Source of the DNA: Amaurobius ferox
Lineage: Eukaryota; Arthropoda; Arachnida; Araneae; Amaurobiidae
DNA: 64,000 nt
Direction: 5' to 3'
NCBI GenBank assembly: GCA_951213105.1
Contig: OX578134.1
Location: forward strand, 142,770,450-142,834,449
Under the pieces are notes generated by a model. That model was not told the DNA's origin, searched no databases, and saw nothing but the letters and a program-made list of their open reading frames with translations. The stretch's first letter is position 1. The number at the start of each line of letters is the position of its first letter. The translations under genes were made by a program, and so were the position numbers. Positions 1-11,489 of this stretch are shown here, one piece after another.

Positions 1-220
1 TTCAGGTATTTGAAAATTCTACCGAAAATGTTACTAATGCTGGAAAGAAAAGCATTAGTCGTTTGAAAGTTGAACGTATTTTAATGTGATATCTTAACGA
101 AAAATCGATTTTAAATAGAATAATTTAAGGGTAACGATCTTCTTTCTAACTATATATGCAACAAATTGGGACTTCATGGATATAGGAAAATGAAATACAG
201 GTAATACTATATTCCTCTTT

Positions 221-372
221 TTACTTTCCTTATATATATATAATGTATAAGGAAAGTATTGTGACGGGGTCGAAAATTCGAATTCGAGTTTTCGACGGGA
301 GAGCACGTTTCAAGCATCCCTGATCACGAATCAAACATTTTTGAAGTGATGTCTGTGTGTGTGTGTGTGAAA

Positions 373-404
<32 letters not shown>

Positions 405-1171
405 CAGTGAGTCTGTGGAGACGATAACTGACGAACGAATGGACCGATTCGAACCAAATTTGGTACAAAAATCACAATCCGTAAACACTGGAAGCCTATT
501 GTTTTTATACGTAATCGAATGTTCAGAACCCCCCTAAATTTTCGAATGAAATTTTAAAAAAAATCGTCAAAAAATCAAAACCGCTAATAAAGTTACGCAA
601 ATAAACATTTCTTATGTAATTTTTCATTAGAAAACGATTGGTATAAATTTTAGAACGCTAACATGAACCGTTCTCGAGATATTGTGCATTTTTAAAAAAA
701 ATTATGAAAAAGTCACATAAAAAAAAATTCCTATTGAGAAACATGTTCACTTTTCATATGTAATACCATGCGATAAATTGAGTGACATCATTCTCGTGGA
801 TCTAGCTCGTTCCATTCATGAAAAAACATACTTTAAATAATACTTTTGTATTTGAACGCCAATAGTCATTTATCTGCTGTAAGAATAACTTTTTTCTTCG
901 TGCATAACGCTTGGCGACATTTTGGCGACGAATTTGGCGGAATGCCGCCAACTTGGCGACTTTTTTGAAATGTTGCCAAATTAATGAAAATCTCGCCAAA
1001 TGGATAAAAATGATGCTAAATCAATGAAAATGACGACTAATTGTCGAAAATTCAATATCTTGGAAAGAATATTAGTATCTACTATAAGAAAAACCTATTT
1101 TTTTACTGTAAAAGTAGTAATTTCATTACATTATATAAGGAAAGTCATGTGTTGCCCACATCAGATTTTTT
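221..1171 (+). mobile_element. Family H repeat, copy 1 (full length)
   Basis: First of ten recognisable copies of a non-coding interspersed family. In this orientation it opens with a palindrome (ACTTTCCTTATA, short spacer, TATAAGGAAAGT). Then come a GACGGGGTCG block, a (GT)n tract with a GAAAGTAT interruption, a block containing ATCTCGAGA, a GGCGA/TCGCC hairpin block near 915-1005, and a terminal block ending TTGCCCACATCAG plus Ts. The TATAAGGAAAGT motif recurs near the far end, so the element has an asymmetric inverted repeat. No transposase is encoded, so it is non-autonomous. Open frames inside it are GT-tract or hairpin translations. The class is unsettled: a MITE, or a Helentron-derived HINE/DINE-1-like element, are both possible. 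Confidence 0.85.
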
Positions 1172-1696
1172 ATAAAGCAACACAATATTAAATACATTTT
1201 AAAATGTATTTATTTGCTTTAAAATTCTTTGTTCATCCAGTGATCGTCAGAAATAAGTTGATTGGATTGTTCGAGATTACTTGGTTGCTTCATTTTAGAT
1301 GATGCGGGAAAAAAAAATAATTTGCTTATTTATGAAATACTTAATTCAATTGCTAATGCAATGCTAAATTTAAATTTAGAAGCTAAATATAAGGAATAAA
1401 ATATTTTTAATGACAAAAATATTATCTTTCACTTGTTTTTAAAATGTTTTAACTCAAAGAAAAAATTAAAAGGGGAAGAAAATATTAAAATGAAATGACA
1501 TTTTAATAAGTGACTTTAGGATCCTTCATTATAATGTAAAATTTCATATTTTGAGATGAAAGTTATAAGCAGAAATTGAAATTTATCTCACGTGTTACAT
1601 ATTTACCTTTTTCAAAATTACATTTTAAACTAGTGGCTTATTATATCAATTTAAATTTCTTAAAATATAAACACTTTATTGAAAATTTAGTGCAGT
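1172..1696. other. A+T-rich non-coding stretch
   Basis: I see no coding frame, RNA signature or clear repeat here. It lies between family H copy 1 and the start of the 888-bp tandem duplication. Confidence 0.5.
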
Positions 1697-2584
1697 TATA
1701 CACATAAAGCAATCGCTAATAAGTTCTTAATATTTATGATTTTGGAATTTAATATATCCGATAAACAAAATTATGTCATCTTTATCTATATTATATAATA
1801 TATTTTAATTCTAGAAATCAAAATATATGTATAAACAGTTTGGTATATCACTACGACTATGTAACAGCTATGTCTAATTAAAAATGTTATTTTATTCATC
1901 ACGGTTTTAACGTCGTATATATTTCCTACCTCACTAAGTATTGTTGAGTCAATAAATTCAATGGATTGAACATTTTATTCTAAAATTTCATATGGAATAT
2001 ATGCGAAATACAATTTAATTTAAATTTCTAAATTTATTTCTATATTTAATTCTTAAAAATAATTTCTAAAACTTTCAATTATTTCTAAAATTCCAGAAGA
2101 GACAAGAATAGTATTCTACAACACATAATGAAGAAAGAACTTGCAATGGAAAAATAAAACTCAATATATTTTCAGTGCAGAGATGTAAGTGCTTTTGAAG
2201 ACCATAGAAAATCCAAAGCTCGTGAGAATTATAGTATTCGAATTCTCCTCCAAGGATAAGAAAACAAGAGAAAACTTCTCCATGAATGCAGTCCAATATC
2301 TCTTAAATTCCATTTTATTTTCCTCCATGTAATGTAGTCTTTTGTAAGAAATTTTTACGAAAGTGTGATTTTAACATTTTATACTCGGAAAAGCATTCTA
2401 AAATTCGAATGTGTGTATCTAGAAACAACTGCACATTTTCCCCTCAAAAGAATGAGTTGGACAATACATTCAAAATTCTAAATTCAAGATAAAAGTAGAC
2501 TGACTTCTTTTTCCGAGAGCCTTCCTTTTACAATAGACTTTTATTAAAATATTACAAAACGATTTGTAAAATTAAAAATATATA
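1697..2584. repeat. 888-bp tandem duplication, unit A
   Basis: Starts at TATACACATAAAG and is repeated immediately at 2585. The two units match closely over their whole length, with scattered substitutions. Unit A keeps the uninterrupted sequence at the point where unit B carries a SINE, so it is the empty site. A diverged relative of the second half (from about 2090) occurs at 26.4 and 41.9 kb. A 73-codon minus-strand frame shared by both units looks like chance. Confidence 0.85.
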
Positions 2585-3232
2585 TATACACATAAAGTAA
2601 TCGCTAACAAGTTCTTAATATTTATGATTTTGGAATTTAATATATCCGATAAACAAAAATTATGTCATCTTTATCTATATTATATAATATATTTCAATTC
2701 TAGAAATCAAAATATATGTATAAACAGTTTGGTTTGGAACTTAAAAATCCCCTAATTTAACGACTATATATCACTACGACTATGTAACAGCTATGTCTAA
2801 TTAAAAATGTTATTTTATTCATCACGGTTTTATCGTCGTATATATTTCCGACCTCACTAAGTATTATTAAGTCAATAAATTCAATGGATTGAACATTTTA
2901 CTCTAAAATTTCATACGGAAAATATGCGAAATACAATTTAATTTAAATTTCTAAATTTATTTCTATATTTAATTCTTAAAAATAATTTCCAAAACTTTCA
3001 ATTATTTCTAAAATTCCAGAAGAGACAAGAATAGTATTCTACAATACATAATGAAGAAAGAACTTGCAACAGAAAAATAAAACTCAATATCTTTTCAGTG
3101 CAGAGATGTAAGTGCTTTTGAAGACCATAGAAAATCCAAAGCTCGTGAGAATTATAGTATTCGAATTCTCCTCCAAGGATAAGAAAACAAGAGAAAACTT
3201 CTCCATGAATGCAGTCCAATATCTCTTAAATT

Positions 3233-3290
<58 letters not shown>

Positions 3291-3684
3291 CAATTAACGT
3301 GGCAACAACAGATCGAAATCCAGTTACAGTAGCCACACAAGCCTCCATGCCTTATTCGGGATTCGAACCCGAGCCCTCCACACATCAGCCGAACACGCTA
3401 TCCACTACACCACCTGGGCGGCATTTTCCTGCATGCAATGTAGTCTTTTGCAAGAAATTTTTACGAAAGTATGATTTTAACCTTTTATTCTCGGAAAAGA
3501 ATTCTAAAATTCGAATGTGTGTATCTAGAAACAACTGCACATTTTTCCCTCAAAAGAATAAGTTAGACAATACATTCAAAATTCTAAATTCAAGATAAAA
3601 TTAGACTGACTTAGTTTTCCGAGAGCTTTCCTTTTACAATAGACTTTTATTAAAATATTATAAAACGATTTGTAAAATTTAAAA
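2585..3684. repeat. 888-bp tandem duplication, unit B (with insertions)
   Basis: Direct repeat of 1697-2584. It differs by an extra segment of about 37 bp near 2732-2768 and by a tRNA-derived SINE at 3236-3422. Both differences are easiest to read as changes after the duplication, or as a loss in unit A for the 37-bp segment. Confidence 0.85.
3236..3422 (-). mobile_element. tRNA-derived SINE with poly(A) tail
   Basis: On the minus strand the element runs from a tRNA-like head at about 3422-3348 to a 51-nt A tail (T-run 3236-3286 on the plus strand). The head has an A-box-like TGGTGTAGTGGATAGC (3398-3414) and a B box GGTTCGAATCC (3359-3369), the internal RNA polymerase III promoter. After the head comes a short body starting GGCATGGAGGC that resembles the start of the SINE body at 16.4 kb. 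The long pure tail suggests a fairly recent insertion. The target-site duplication is ambiguous (CATTTT on both sides). Confidence 0.85.
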
Positions 3685-4800
3685 AAAAGAATTCAAATGG
3701 TTTAAAATATTAAACATTTTTATACACTGGATAGTCACACCTTTCAAATTTTTTTACTGAAAAATAAATTCTAAATAAGTAAAAACACTGTTTTTAGAAG
3801 TGACTGAAAATTTAATTTTAATAGATATAGTGTTAATTTTGTTATCATTTGTGACTTCCATTATTTGTATTATTTCAAATAAAAAAGCAGCACGTTGTAC
3901 TATAAATATGCTATCATTCAGATTTACACTAGTATGATCACTGTCTGTGTAATGCTTTATTTAGATCATTTGTGATGAAAATTTTTGACACATATTAACG
4001 TACTTTTGATCTGAAAAATTTCCATCTTCAATTTGTTTATGATCCCTATTTTCATCGATGAAACAGCCTTTGACATGATACAGAAAAGTGGATTTTTTCC
4101 TTATCATAATTCAGTTGATTTTAAAGATATAGATATACGGTTTACTTTAATGATCTTGTTGCATTAAAAATAAAAAAAGTGATTGACCAAATTTGTTTAA
4201 GGGGGTCGTACAAATATTTAAAAAGTGTAACTTTTTAAAAATGAATGGGAGGACTATTTCATCAACGTAGTCTTATTTCCTACCTCACTTTCAACATTTT
4301 GCAATTTACATTGACCACTTACCTCCAAACGGTAAAGAATAAAAGCGAGTTTCAATCTTTTTGGAACACTCTGTATATATATATATGTGTGTGTGTGTGT
4401 TCATTTTTGTTTAAAATATTCATTCTACGGTTAGGTAACATTATTTACTTTTTAGCAAATTCATAGAAAATATTAAAAATAATAATCTGATAATTGCATC
4501 AACCATTCCTAGTTTCCTACATTCATCTTAACTAATCGTCTGATATCAAAGCTTTGCAATCTACCAAAAAGGATTTTGAAATGGTCCAGCAGTATCCCAA
4601 AGTCCATTGCGACAAAACATTTGAACCTCGTGATATCCAAGGATAAAAAATTTATTTCTACTTGCACTGGATCAATTTAGTGATTGCTCAAGCATTTTAC
4701 AATTGATACATAGTTGTGACATAGTTGGAAATTACAGATTCATCTGAAATCTTTCTACGATGATTTGGTTTGAAGGTTCTGAATCACTACTAAACTCTAT
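3685..4800. other. A+T-rich non-coding stretch with short TA/GT tract
   Basis: No supported gene. A compound (TA)n(TG)n microsatellite lies near 4373-4400. Confidence 0.5.
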
Positions 4801-6850
4801 TTGTTGTTGTCTGCCTTCTTATCTGTATGCTTTAATTCACTATAAATTTTGTAAACTTGAATCGATTTATCTGAAATTTAGTTATATGCTTCAAATTAAT
4901 TAATTATTGCTATAGTCATTACATAATGGAATACAAATTGTACGTGATACGTCCTTTTTACTGTTATATTATGATCGACAATGACTCTTCAAGAATTTAA
5001 CCAATTAATTTACAATATGGATATGTAGTTCAGGTAAATTGCTCGCAGGTCAATTGATTGATTGCGTGATTGAAATTTAATGACGCGAAATCCAAGCTGG
5101 GGACATGCTGCGTCAAACTCATGAAGGACCCATCAAGTCACACAGACAGTGCAATAATACAGATGAAAGCAATAAAATGAATAAAACTAGAGATAATGAA
5201 AGGATACATATATGATAAAGTTAAAACCATGCTTAAGATCTAGATAACGCTAGAAACTATCAAAATAACAGAAACATTATAGTACATCTATAAAGTGAAT
5301 AAGCTAATATAAAAGTCTTGAAATTTGTTGATATATCCTGTAAAATATATTTAAAACAATTTGCAACAGGTCGAATTTGCTGCTGAACGTGGTTGGAAAA
5401 TATCGCACGTGCTGCATTCTTCCCCCTTTACTAATATACATTATCCGTCGAAAACTCTTCAGAAACTGAAATTTGGATATGTTATGTATATTAGTATTTC
5501 CCATTCCGAGTTCGTAGATGAGAGTGGTCGAATAATCGTCAATGAGAGTGGCTCCAGAGCTTTTACTAATGTGCACTTCGTCTGACTATAAATTATCTGA
5601 AACGTAAACGATTTTTATTAATTTGGATATATAATATTAATCAATATTTTGCAGGCCAAGCTTGTTCCTGAACGAGATCAGATAAAAATAACATGTGTTA
5701 ATATTACTATATGTTCAGCACTAATTCATCCAAAATTAATATGTTTTTCTCACAATTTGGATATGTAGTGAAAATAATTGTTTTATGAATTCAGTTCTTT
5801 ACTAATTGAGTTCCACATAAATCGCGTAAGATTTGCCCCTCCCTATTATTGACATATACTGTTCTTTGATAAATCTTTTGAATCTTAACTAAATTGTCTA
5901 CAATTTAGACATGTGGTACATATTAGTGCATAACAATCCGAGATCGCAAATGAATGTGATCGAATGCTTATTGATCGTCCTACAATACTTTTATTTGTGT
6001 GCATATTTTCCGACCATAACTTATTATGGTCGGAAATTAATGTTTTTAAATGTGTAAATTAATATGTAAATTAATGTTTTGCAGACTGAGTTTGTTGCTG
6101 AACGTTATGGGATGAAAATTACGCGTGGTATACCATATTTTTACAAATTTTTATGTTCTATGATAACTCCTCTAAAATGTAACCCATATTTTTATAATTT
6201 TGATATGTGGTTCAAGGTAATATCTTGCATGTTGGTTTCGTCGCTGAACGTGTAAGGATTAAAATTGCGCTTGCTATGGTCCCTTTCATGGATGTTTATT
6301 ATACGGTGATAACTCCTCTAAACCGATTATAATTTAATAAAGGATTATATGTTCTAAATTGATGTGTAACTATCTAAGTTCGTTTTTGAACGTGACTGGA
6401 TAAAATGTCGAATACTGCGCCGCGTTTATTACTATATATGTCCGTCTATAACTCATTTATAACTAAACCAATGTTATACAATTTCGGCAATGTATTATTA
6501 ATTAACGTCTTACACACCGACAGTTTTGCTAAATGCTGTTATATTAAAATTGCGCTGCTGCTTTCCCTTTGTGTTATACATTTTTGCTCGATAATTCCTT
6601 TAGAATGTACCAGATTTATTTTAATTTTGGCTACTGGGTGCGGTTACATGGTTTGCAGTCCGAGTTCATTGCATTGTAAAAACGGTATATCTGCTGTTCC
6701 CTAAATACTGATATGCATTAAACGACGATAACAGCGTTAAAACTGATTTTAACGGAATATGTCATTGATGTGTAGTTTAACATTGTACAGATGGCGTCCG
6801 TTACTGGCAGTAGAGGGATTAAACTTGCGTCAAAAACAGTTCTACAGATA
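4800..6850 (+). repeat. Decayed tandem array, period about 144 bp
   Basis: A recurring pattern is visible through heavy divergence. Its first half reads about CAG.C.GAGTTCGTTGCTGAACG followed by TGG.ATAAAATTGCGC. Its second half reads about GATAACTCCTCTAAA, then TTTTGGATATGTGG. TGAACG-type anchors fall near 5383, 5670, 6097, 6243, 6387, 6529, 6670 and 6800, with weaker units near 4930, 5525, 5805 and 5945. This gives steps of 130-150 bp or twice that. The reading frames at 5361-5585 and 6405-6704 cross several units and are best seen as chance products. It could be an old satellite remnant or an internal-repeat region of an element. Confidence 0.65.
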
Positions 6851-7390
6851 CATACTCTAAGATAAATCCTTAAATATATAACTATTGTTTTCTTCAATTT
6901 GCAGACATATTTTACTGTTTAAATTGCAGAGAGACACAGTGAATGAAATTGTTCTTTAGTAGTACAGGCTTTGGTGATGCCACATTAGTGAACATATTTT
7001 GCAGTCTACATTAGTCACTCTACCTCATCTTAAACTTATTTCTTGCTTCAAATTGCCACATCATGTGTAGATAAATCTCTCACTATAGACATATTTTACA
7101 AAGTTTGCAAAGTAGCAATTAGCCAGTAAAATGATGCGGCGCTATTTCTACAATAAAACTGTGAATTCCTGTGTAATGTGTAAGAAAATAATTCCCTTCA
7201 TTTTGAAATAAAAAGGAAAAACTGTTTGAAATTGTTTATCAACTTCCTGCAATCTTTCTGTAATAAGTTAAAACATATTGAATTGCTTGGCATTCCATGA
7301 GTACCGGCCATGTTAAGAATATATTGGAACACAATTCTAATGTTGGTCTTATGTGGCACTAGTTGCCCTCTGAGAGAGCAACCGTATGGC
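6851..7390. other. A+T-rich non-coding stretch
   Basis: No gene recognised. The start may hold a last weak unit of the preceding array. Confidence 0.4.
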
Positions 7391-7393
7391 TAT

Positions 7394-7492
7394 CATAGTT
7401 TATTTATTATACGTGTACATAGTTTATATATTATATATACGTGTACATAGTTTATACATTATATATACGTGTACATAGTTTATTATTATATT
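7394..7492. repeat. Minisatellite of about 29 bp
   Basis: Three to four copies of a unit reading approximately CGTGTACATAGTTTATA plus an AT-rich spacer. The first and last units are partial. Confidence 0.8.
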
Positions 7493-7904
7493 TATTATGC
7501 CCGTTTATTATTGCAGTACTAAAATGAAATCCAATTGATAACAATGACGCTGATAACTCAGCAGCGCGTGGTTGACAATAATTTTAAGTACATAAGTTAT
7601 TAAAAAATAAATACATCACTATTTATTATTCAAATTTAAATAAGGAAATATGTAAAAACCGTCTTTCTAACAAATATTCGTAATGCATCCATTCATGTTT
7701 ATGCACTTGATAGTAACCGCGGAGTTCATGTATTTATAACATCCTTACAATTATATGTGAAATATATTCAGCACAAAACTGCCCGAATAAAATAGAAGAA
7801 GCATTTCCATAGGCAGATAATTGAAATATGCAGACTGAAAATAAAATTACGTTATTGTCACATATCTTTGAATTTCGTTTTTTAAACATGGTACTGCGTA
7901 CTAT

Positions 7905-8290
7905 GAAAAATTTTATTGCTGTATCATATATCTTCCAGCAAAGTGTGGGGTCATATTTTAAATTTCTAGGTTTATATACTGCTGAATATTATTAAAATAG
8001 TCCACAGCGCTTTATTTCTCCATTGCACACATAACCATAAATCACTTGAATTGTGTCTTTTTATGTATTGCTGTTATCTAAGGCTCTCATCCCTAAAAAA
8101 TCCTTCTAGAATATATTATACTTGTTCTAAAAAAGTCCATATAAAAGCCCGTATATAAACTATGAGTCTTGAAGCGTTGCATAGCAATTCGCACAAAACC
8201 TTTTTTCAAAACCTTTCCATTCAAATATTGAAAAATATTCATATTTACACATTGCCACTGACAGAATAAATCAATCTATCATTGCAAGAG
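7905..8290. repeat. Diverged dispersed block, copy 1
   Basis: Shares ordered similarity with 48535-48880: CTGCTGAATATTATT, then CATAAATCA.TTGAATTGTGT, then TGAGTCTTG, then TATTGAAAAATATT and an ATAAATCAATCTATC-like end. No open frame is preserved. It looks like an old segmental duplication or a decayed element. Confidence 0.6.
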
Positions 8291-8538
8291 AAGCATTTCA
8301 TGGTATTTTTGAAATTAAATGTGTGTTGGTTGATAGTAAGTAATGGTGTATTTGTGGTGTCTTGAAAGTAATGCTGCATTAGTGATATGTATATATATTT
8401 AGTATCCCTCATTTTTTGTACTATTTCATTTTGGTTAGTTCCCCTTTCTGTTTGTTTGGGTCAAATCGTAACATAAATTTGTATCCACATCTACCAATCA
8501 GATTTTTTTAATGTTACAAAAATACGTATTTGCAATGA

Positions 8539-9480
8539 AAAAAATCTGATGTGGGCAACACATGACTTTCCTTATATAACGTAATGAATTTTCCACTTTT
8601 ACAGTAAAAAAAATAGGTTTTTCTTATAGTAGATACTAATATTCTTTCCAAGATATTGAATTTTCGACAATTAGTCGTCATTTCATTGATTTAGCGTCCT
8701 TTTTACCCATTTGGCGAGATATTCGTTAATTTGTCGACATTTCAAAAAGTCGCGAAGTTGGCGACATTCCGCCAAAATTCGTCGCCAAAATCTCGCCAAA
8801 CATAATGGACAAAGACATAAGTTATTCTTACAGCAGATAAATGAATATTGGCGTTCAAATACAAAAGTATTACACAAAGTACCTTTTTTCATGAATGGAA
8901 CGATCTAGATCCACGAGAATGATGTCATCCGATATATCGCATGGCATTACTGAAAAGTGAACATGTCTCTCAAGAGGAAATATTTTTTTTTTATTTTATA
9001 TGACTTTCTGATAATTTTTTTGAAAAATGTGCAATATCTCGAGAACTGTTCATGTTAGCGTTCTAAAATTTATGTCAATCGTTTTCTAATGAAAAATTAG
9101 ATAAGAAATGTCTATATGCGTAACTTTATTAGTGGTTTTGATTTTTTGACTATTTTTTAAAAATTTCATTTGAAAATTTAAGGGTGTTCTTAACATTCGA
9201 TTGTGTATAAAAACAATAGGCTTCCAGTGTTTACGGATTGTGATTTTTGTACCAAATTTGGATCGAATCGGTCCATTCATTTGTCAGTTATCGTCTTCAC
9301 AAACTCTCACACACACACACACATACTTTCACACACACACACACACACAGACATCATTTCAAAAATGTTTGATTCGTGATCAGGGATGCTTGAAACGTGC
9401 TCTCCCGTCGAAAACTCGATTTCGAATTTTCGACCCCGTCACAATACTTTCCTTATACATTATGTATATAAGGAAAGTAA
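8539..9480 (-). mobile_element. Family H repeat, copy 2
   Basis: Complete copy in reverse orientation. It starts at ATCTGATGTGGGCAACACATG, carries the GGCGA hairpin block near 8710-8800, the ATCTCGAGA block, a (CA)n core near 9306-9350, and ends with the palindrome CTTTCCTTATA...TATAAGGAAAG. Copy 3 follows without a gap. Confidence 0.85.
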
Positions 9481-10206
9481 TAGGATTTTCTTATAGTAGA
9501 TACTAATATTCTTTCCAAGATATTGAATTTTCGACAATTAGTCGTCATTTTCATTGATTTAGCATCATTTTTATCCATTTGGCGAGATTTTCATTAATTT
9601 GGCAACATTTCAAAAAAGTCTCCAAGTTGGCGACATTCCGCCAAATTCGTCGCCAAAACCTCGCCAAGCGTTATGCACTAAGAAAAAAGTGATTCTTACA
9701 GCAGATAAATGACTATTGGCGTTCTAATACAAAAGTATTATTCAATGTATATTTTTTCATGAATGGAACGAGCTAGATCCACGAGAATGATGTCACTCAA
9801 TTTATCGCATATTATTACATATGAAAAGTGAACATGTTTCTCAATAGGAAATTTTTTCTTTTAAGTGACTTTTTCATAATTTTTTTGAAAAATGTACAAT
9901 ATCTCGAGAACGGTTCATGTTAGCGTTCTAAAATTTATGCCAATCGTTTTCTAATGAAAAATTACATAAGAAATGTCTATTTGCGTAACTTTATTAGCGG
10001 TTTTGATTTTTTAACGACTTTTTCAAAATTTCATTCGAAAATTTAGGGGGGTTCTGAACATTCGATCACGTATAAAAACAATAGGCTTCCAGTGTTTACG
10101 GATTGTGATTTTTGTACCAAATTTGGTTCGAAGCGGTCCATTCGGTCGTCAGTTATCGTCGCCACAGGCTCACTGACACACACACACACACACATACTTT
10201 CACACT

Positions 10207-10242
<36 letters not shown>

Positions 10243-10373
10243 GACATCACTTCAAAAATGTTTGATTCGTGATCAGGGATGCTTGAAACGTGCTCTCCCG
10301 TCGAAAACTCGAATTCGAATTTTCGACCCCGTCACAATACTTTCCTTATACATTATGTATATAAGGAAAGTAA
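9481..10373 (-). mobile_element. Family H repeat, copy 3 (one end missing)
   Basis: Head-to-tail with copy 2. It lacks the first 60-75 bp of the family (the TGATGTGGGC end and first AAGGAAAGT motif) and begins directly at ATTTTCTTATAGTAGATAC. The rest is intact, including a long (CA)n core near 10178-10245 and the end palindrome. The junction fits unequal recombination between two copies. Confidence 0.85.
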
Positions 10374-10488
10374 TATAACTTCTCATTCGATTTGAGTTGA
10401 TTGATCTCTTCCTTAGATTTTGACCCGCCCCATGAATTATTCTCAGAAATGCCCATAAAAATCCCATCCTTGAAAGACAGTTGCAAAA

Positions 10489-10490
10489 TT

Positions 10491-10525
<35 letters not shown>

Positions 10526-10536
10526 TATATATATAT
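10489..10536. repeat. (TA)n microsatellite
   Basis: TA dinucleotide tract next to the TIR element that starts at 10538. TA-rich sequence is the usual target of mariner-type elements. Confidence 0.9.
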
Positions 10537-10537
10537 G

Positions 10538-11475
10538 CCGGGTGGGCAGAATTAAAACACCCCTACTCTGAGATCTCTAGACTTCGAACTACTCAGTGTA
10601 AAGGCACCACAATTGTTGAAACTACTATTCAAGACATGGGGAAAGGTATTACGCGAAAAAAAAATTAGTTCCAGAAACACCGATAGGTGGCGCTGTACAA
10701 CAGAAAATATGCTGGAAAGACACAAAATACACATTTGTAACACATTTTATTCGAACGTACCAAACATTCATATCACAAGGACGTTATGGATGCAGGGAAT
10801 GCTGCGTATAACGTTATCCATTGATTGTTCAACAATAGCGGTAGCATCGTCAACGACATCTGAATGAGTCGATTTGCGTCCTCGCCCGGCTGAACTCCAA
10901 GATGTCCAGTTTTCTGGAATCGAGCGATCATTCTCCTGAGAGCTTGTGGAAGTAATGGTCCTTTGCGCAAATTCTTAAGTCGACGAAATTCTCGAAGTGC
11001 AGCTGCAGCATGTCCTTTGTTTTCATAAAACAGCTTCACAAGCTAAGCGCGTTCTGGCAGTGTGACAGCCATCGCTGATAAGATTGAAAATTTTCCAGTT
11101 TTATGCCCAGAACATAGTAGCTGCAAACCAAGGGTTTATGTAAATTTTTGTGCTTACAGTACGAAATTGCAGTTACAAAGACAGTTTAAGTTTCTTCACT
11201 TTTTTATCTTCTTTTATTTTTCATATCAGCAAAAGAAATTAAAAAGGAAAAATTTCATATCGCATGTGTTTGTTTTTTTGTGATTATTTTGTGTCTTTAC
11301 AGCATATTTTCTGTTATACAGCGTCACCTATCGGTGTTTCTGGAACTAATTTTTTTTTCGCGTAATCCCTTTCCCCATGTCTTGAATAGTAGGTTCAACA
11401 ATTTTGGAGCTTTTAAACTGAGTAGTTCGATGTATAGAGAGCTCAGATTAGGGTGTTTTAATTCTGACCACCCGG
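10538..11475. mobile_element. TIR DNA transposon, mariner/IS630-like, non-autonomous
   Basis: Ends are CCGGGTGG at the left and CCACCCGG at the right, extended into long terminal inverted repeats of about 195-200 bp (10538-10738 and 11276-11475). Both contain CACCGATAGG(T)TG.CGCTGTA-like and TTCCAGAAACACCGATAGG stretches in opposite orientation. The right end is followed by TA; the left has TG, so the TA duplication has one mismatch. A broken transposase fragment sits between the arms, and the rest of the gene is missing. Class is inferred from the TA target and the HTH remnant. Confidence 0.75.
10768..11072 (-). pseudogene. Transposase N-terminal fragment, broken
   Basis: The minus strand reads ATG then MAVTLPERA, an in-frame TAG (43-45 of 11 kb), then LVKLFYENKGHAAAALREF and a helix-turn-helix-like region with RRLKNLRKGPLLPQALRR and RFQKTGHLG. 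Near 10880-10892 the sequence moves to another frame, where GRGRKSTHSDVVDDATAIVE continues the expected basic linker and helix. So there is at least one stop and one frameshift. This pattern resembles the N-terminal DNA-binding domain of arthropod transposases annotated as DUF4817; that match is from memory. The catalytic DDE domain is absent. Confidence 0.65.
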
Positions 11476-11489
11476 TATATATGAAATAT

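Noticed and set aside
5361..5585. 74-codon frame with ordinary amino-acid composition
   Set aside because: It spans more than one unit of the decayed 144-bp array, and the other units do not keep the frame.
7394..7492. CRISPR-like spaced repeats
   Set aside because: Units are contiguous with no unique spacers, and the sequence is eukaryotic. It is a minisatellite.
8539..9480. Canonical Helitron (TC start, CTRR end)
   Set aside because: The reverse-orientation start ATCTGATG could fit, but the other end is a palindrome followed by TAA, with no CTRR. Only a Helentron/HINE-type reading remains possible.
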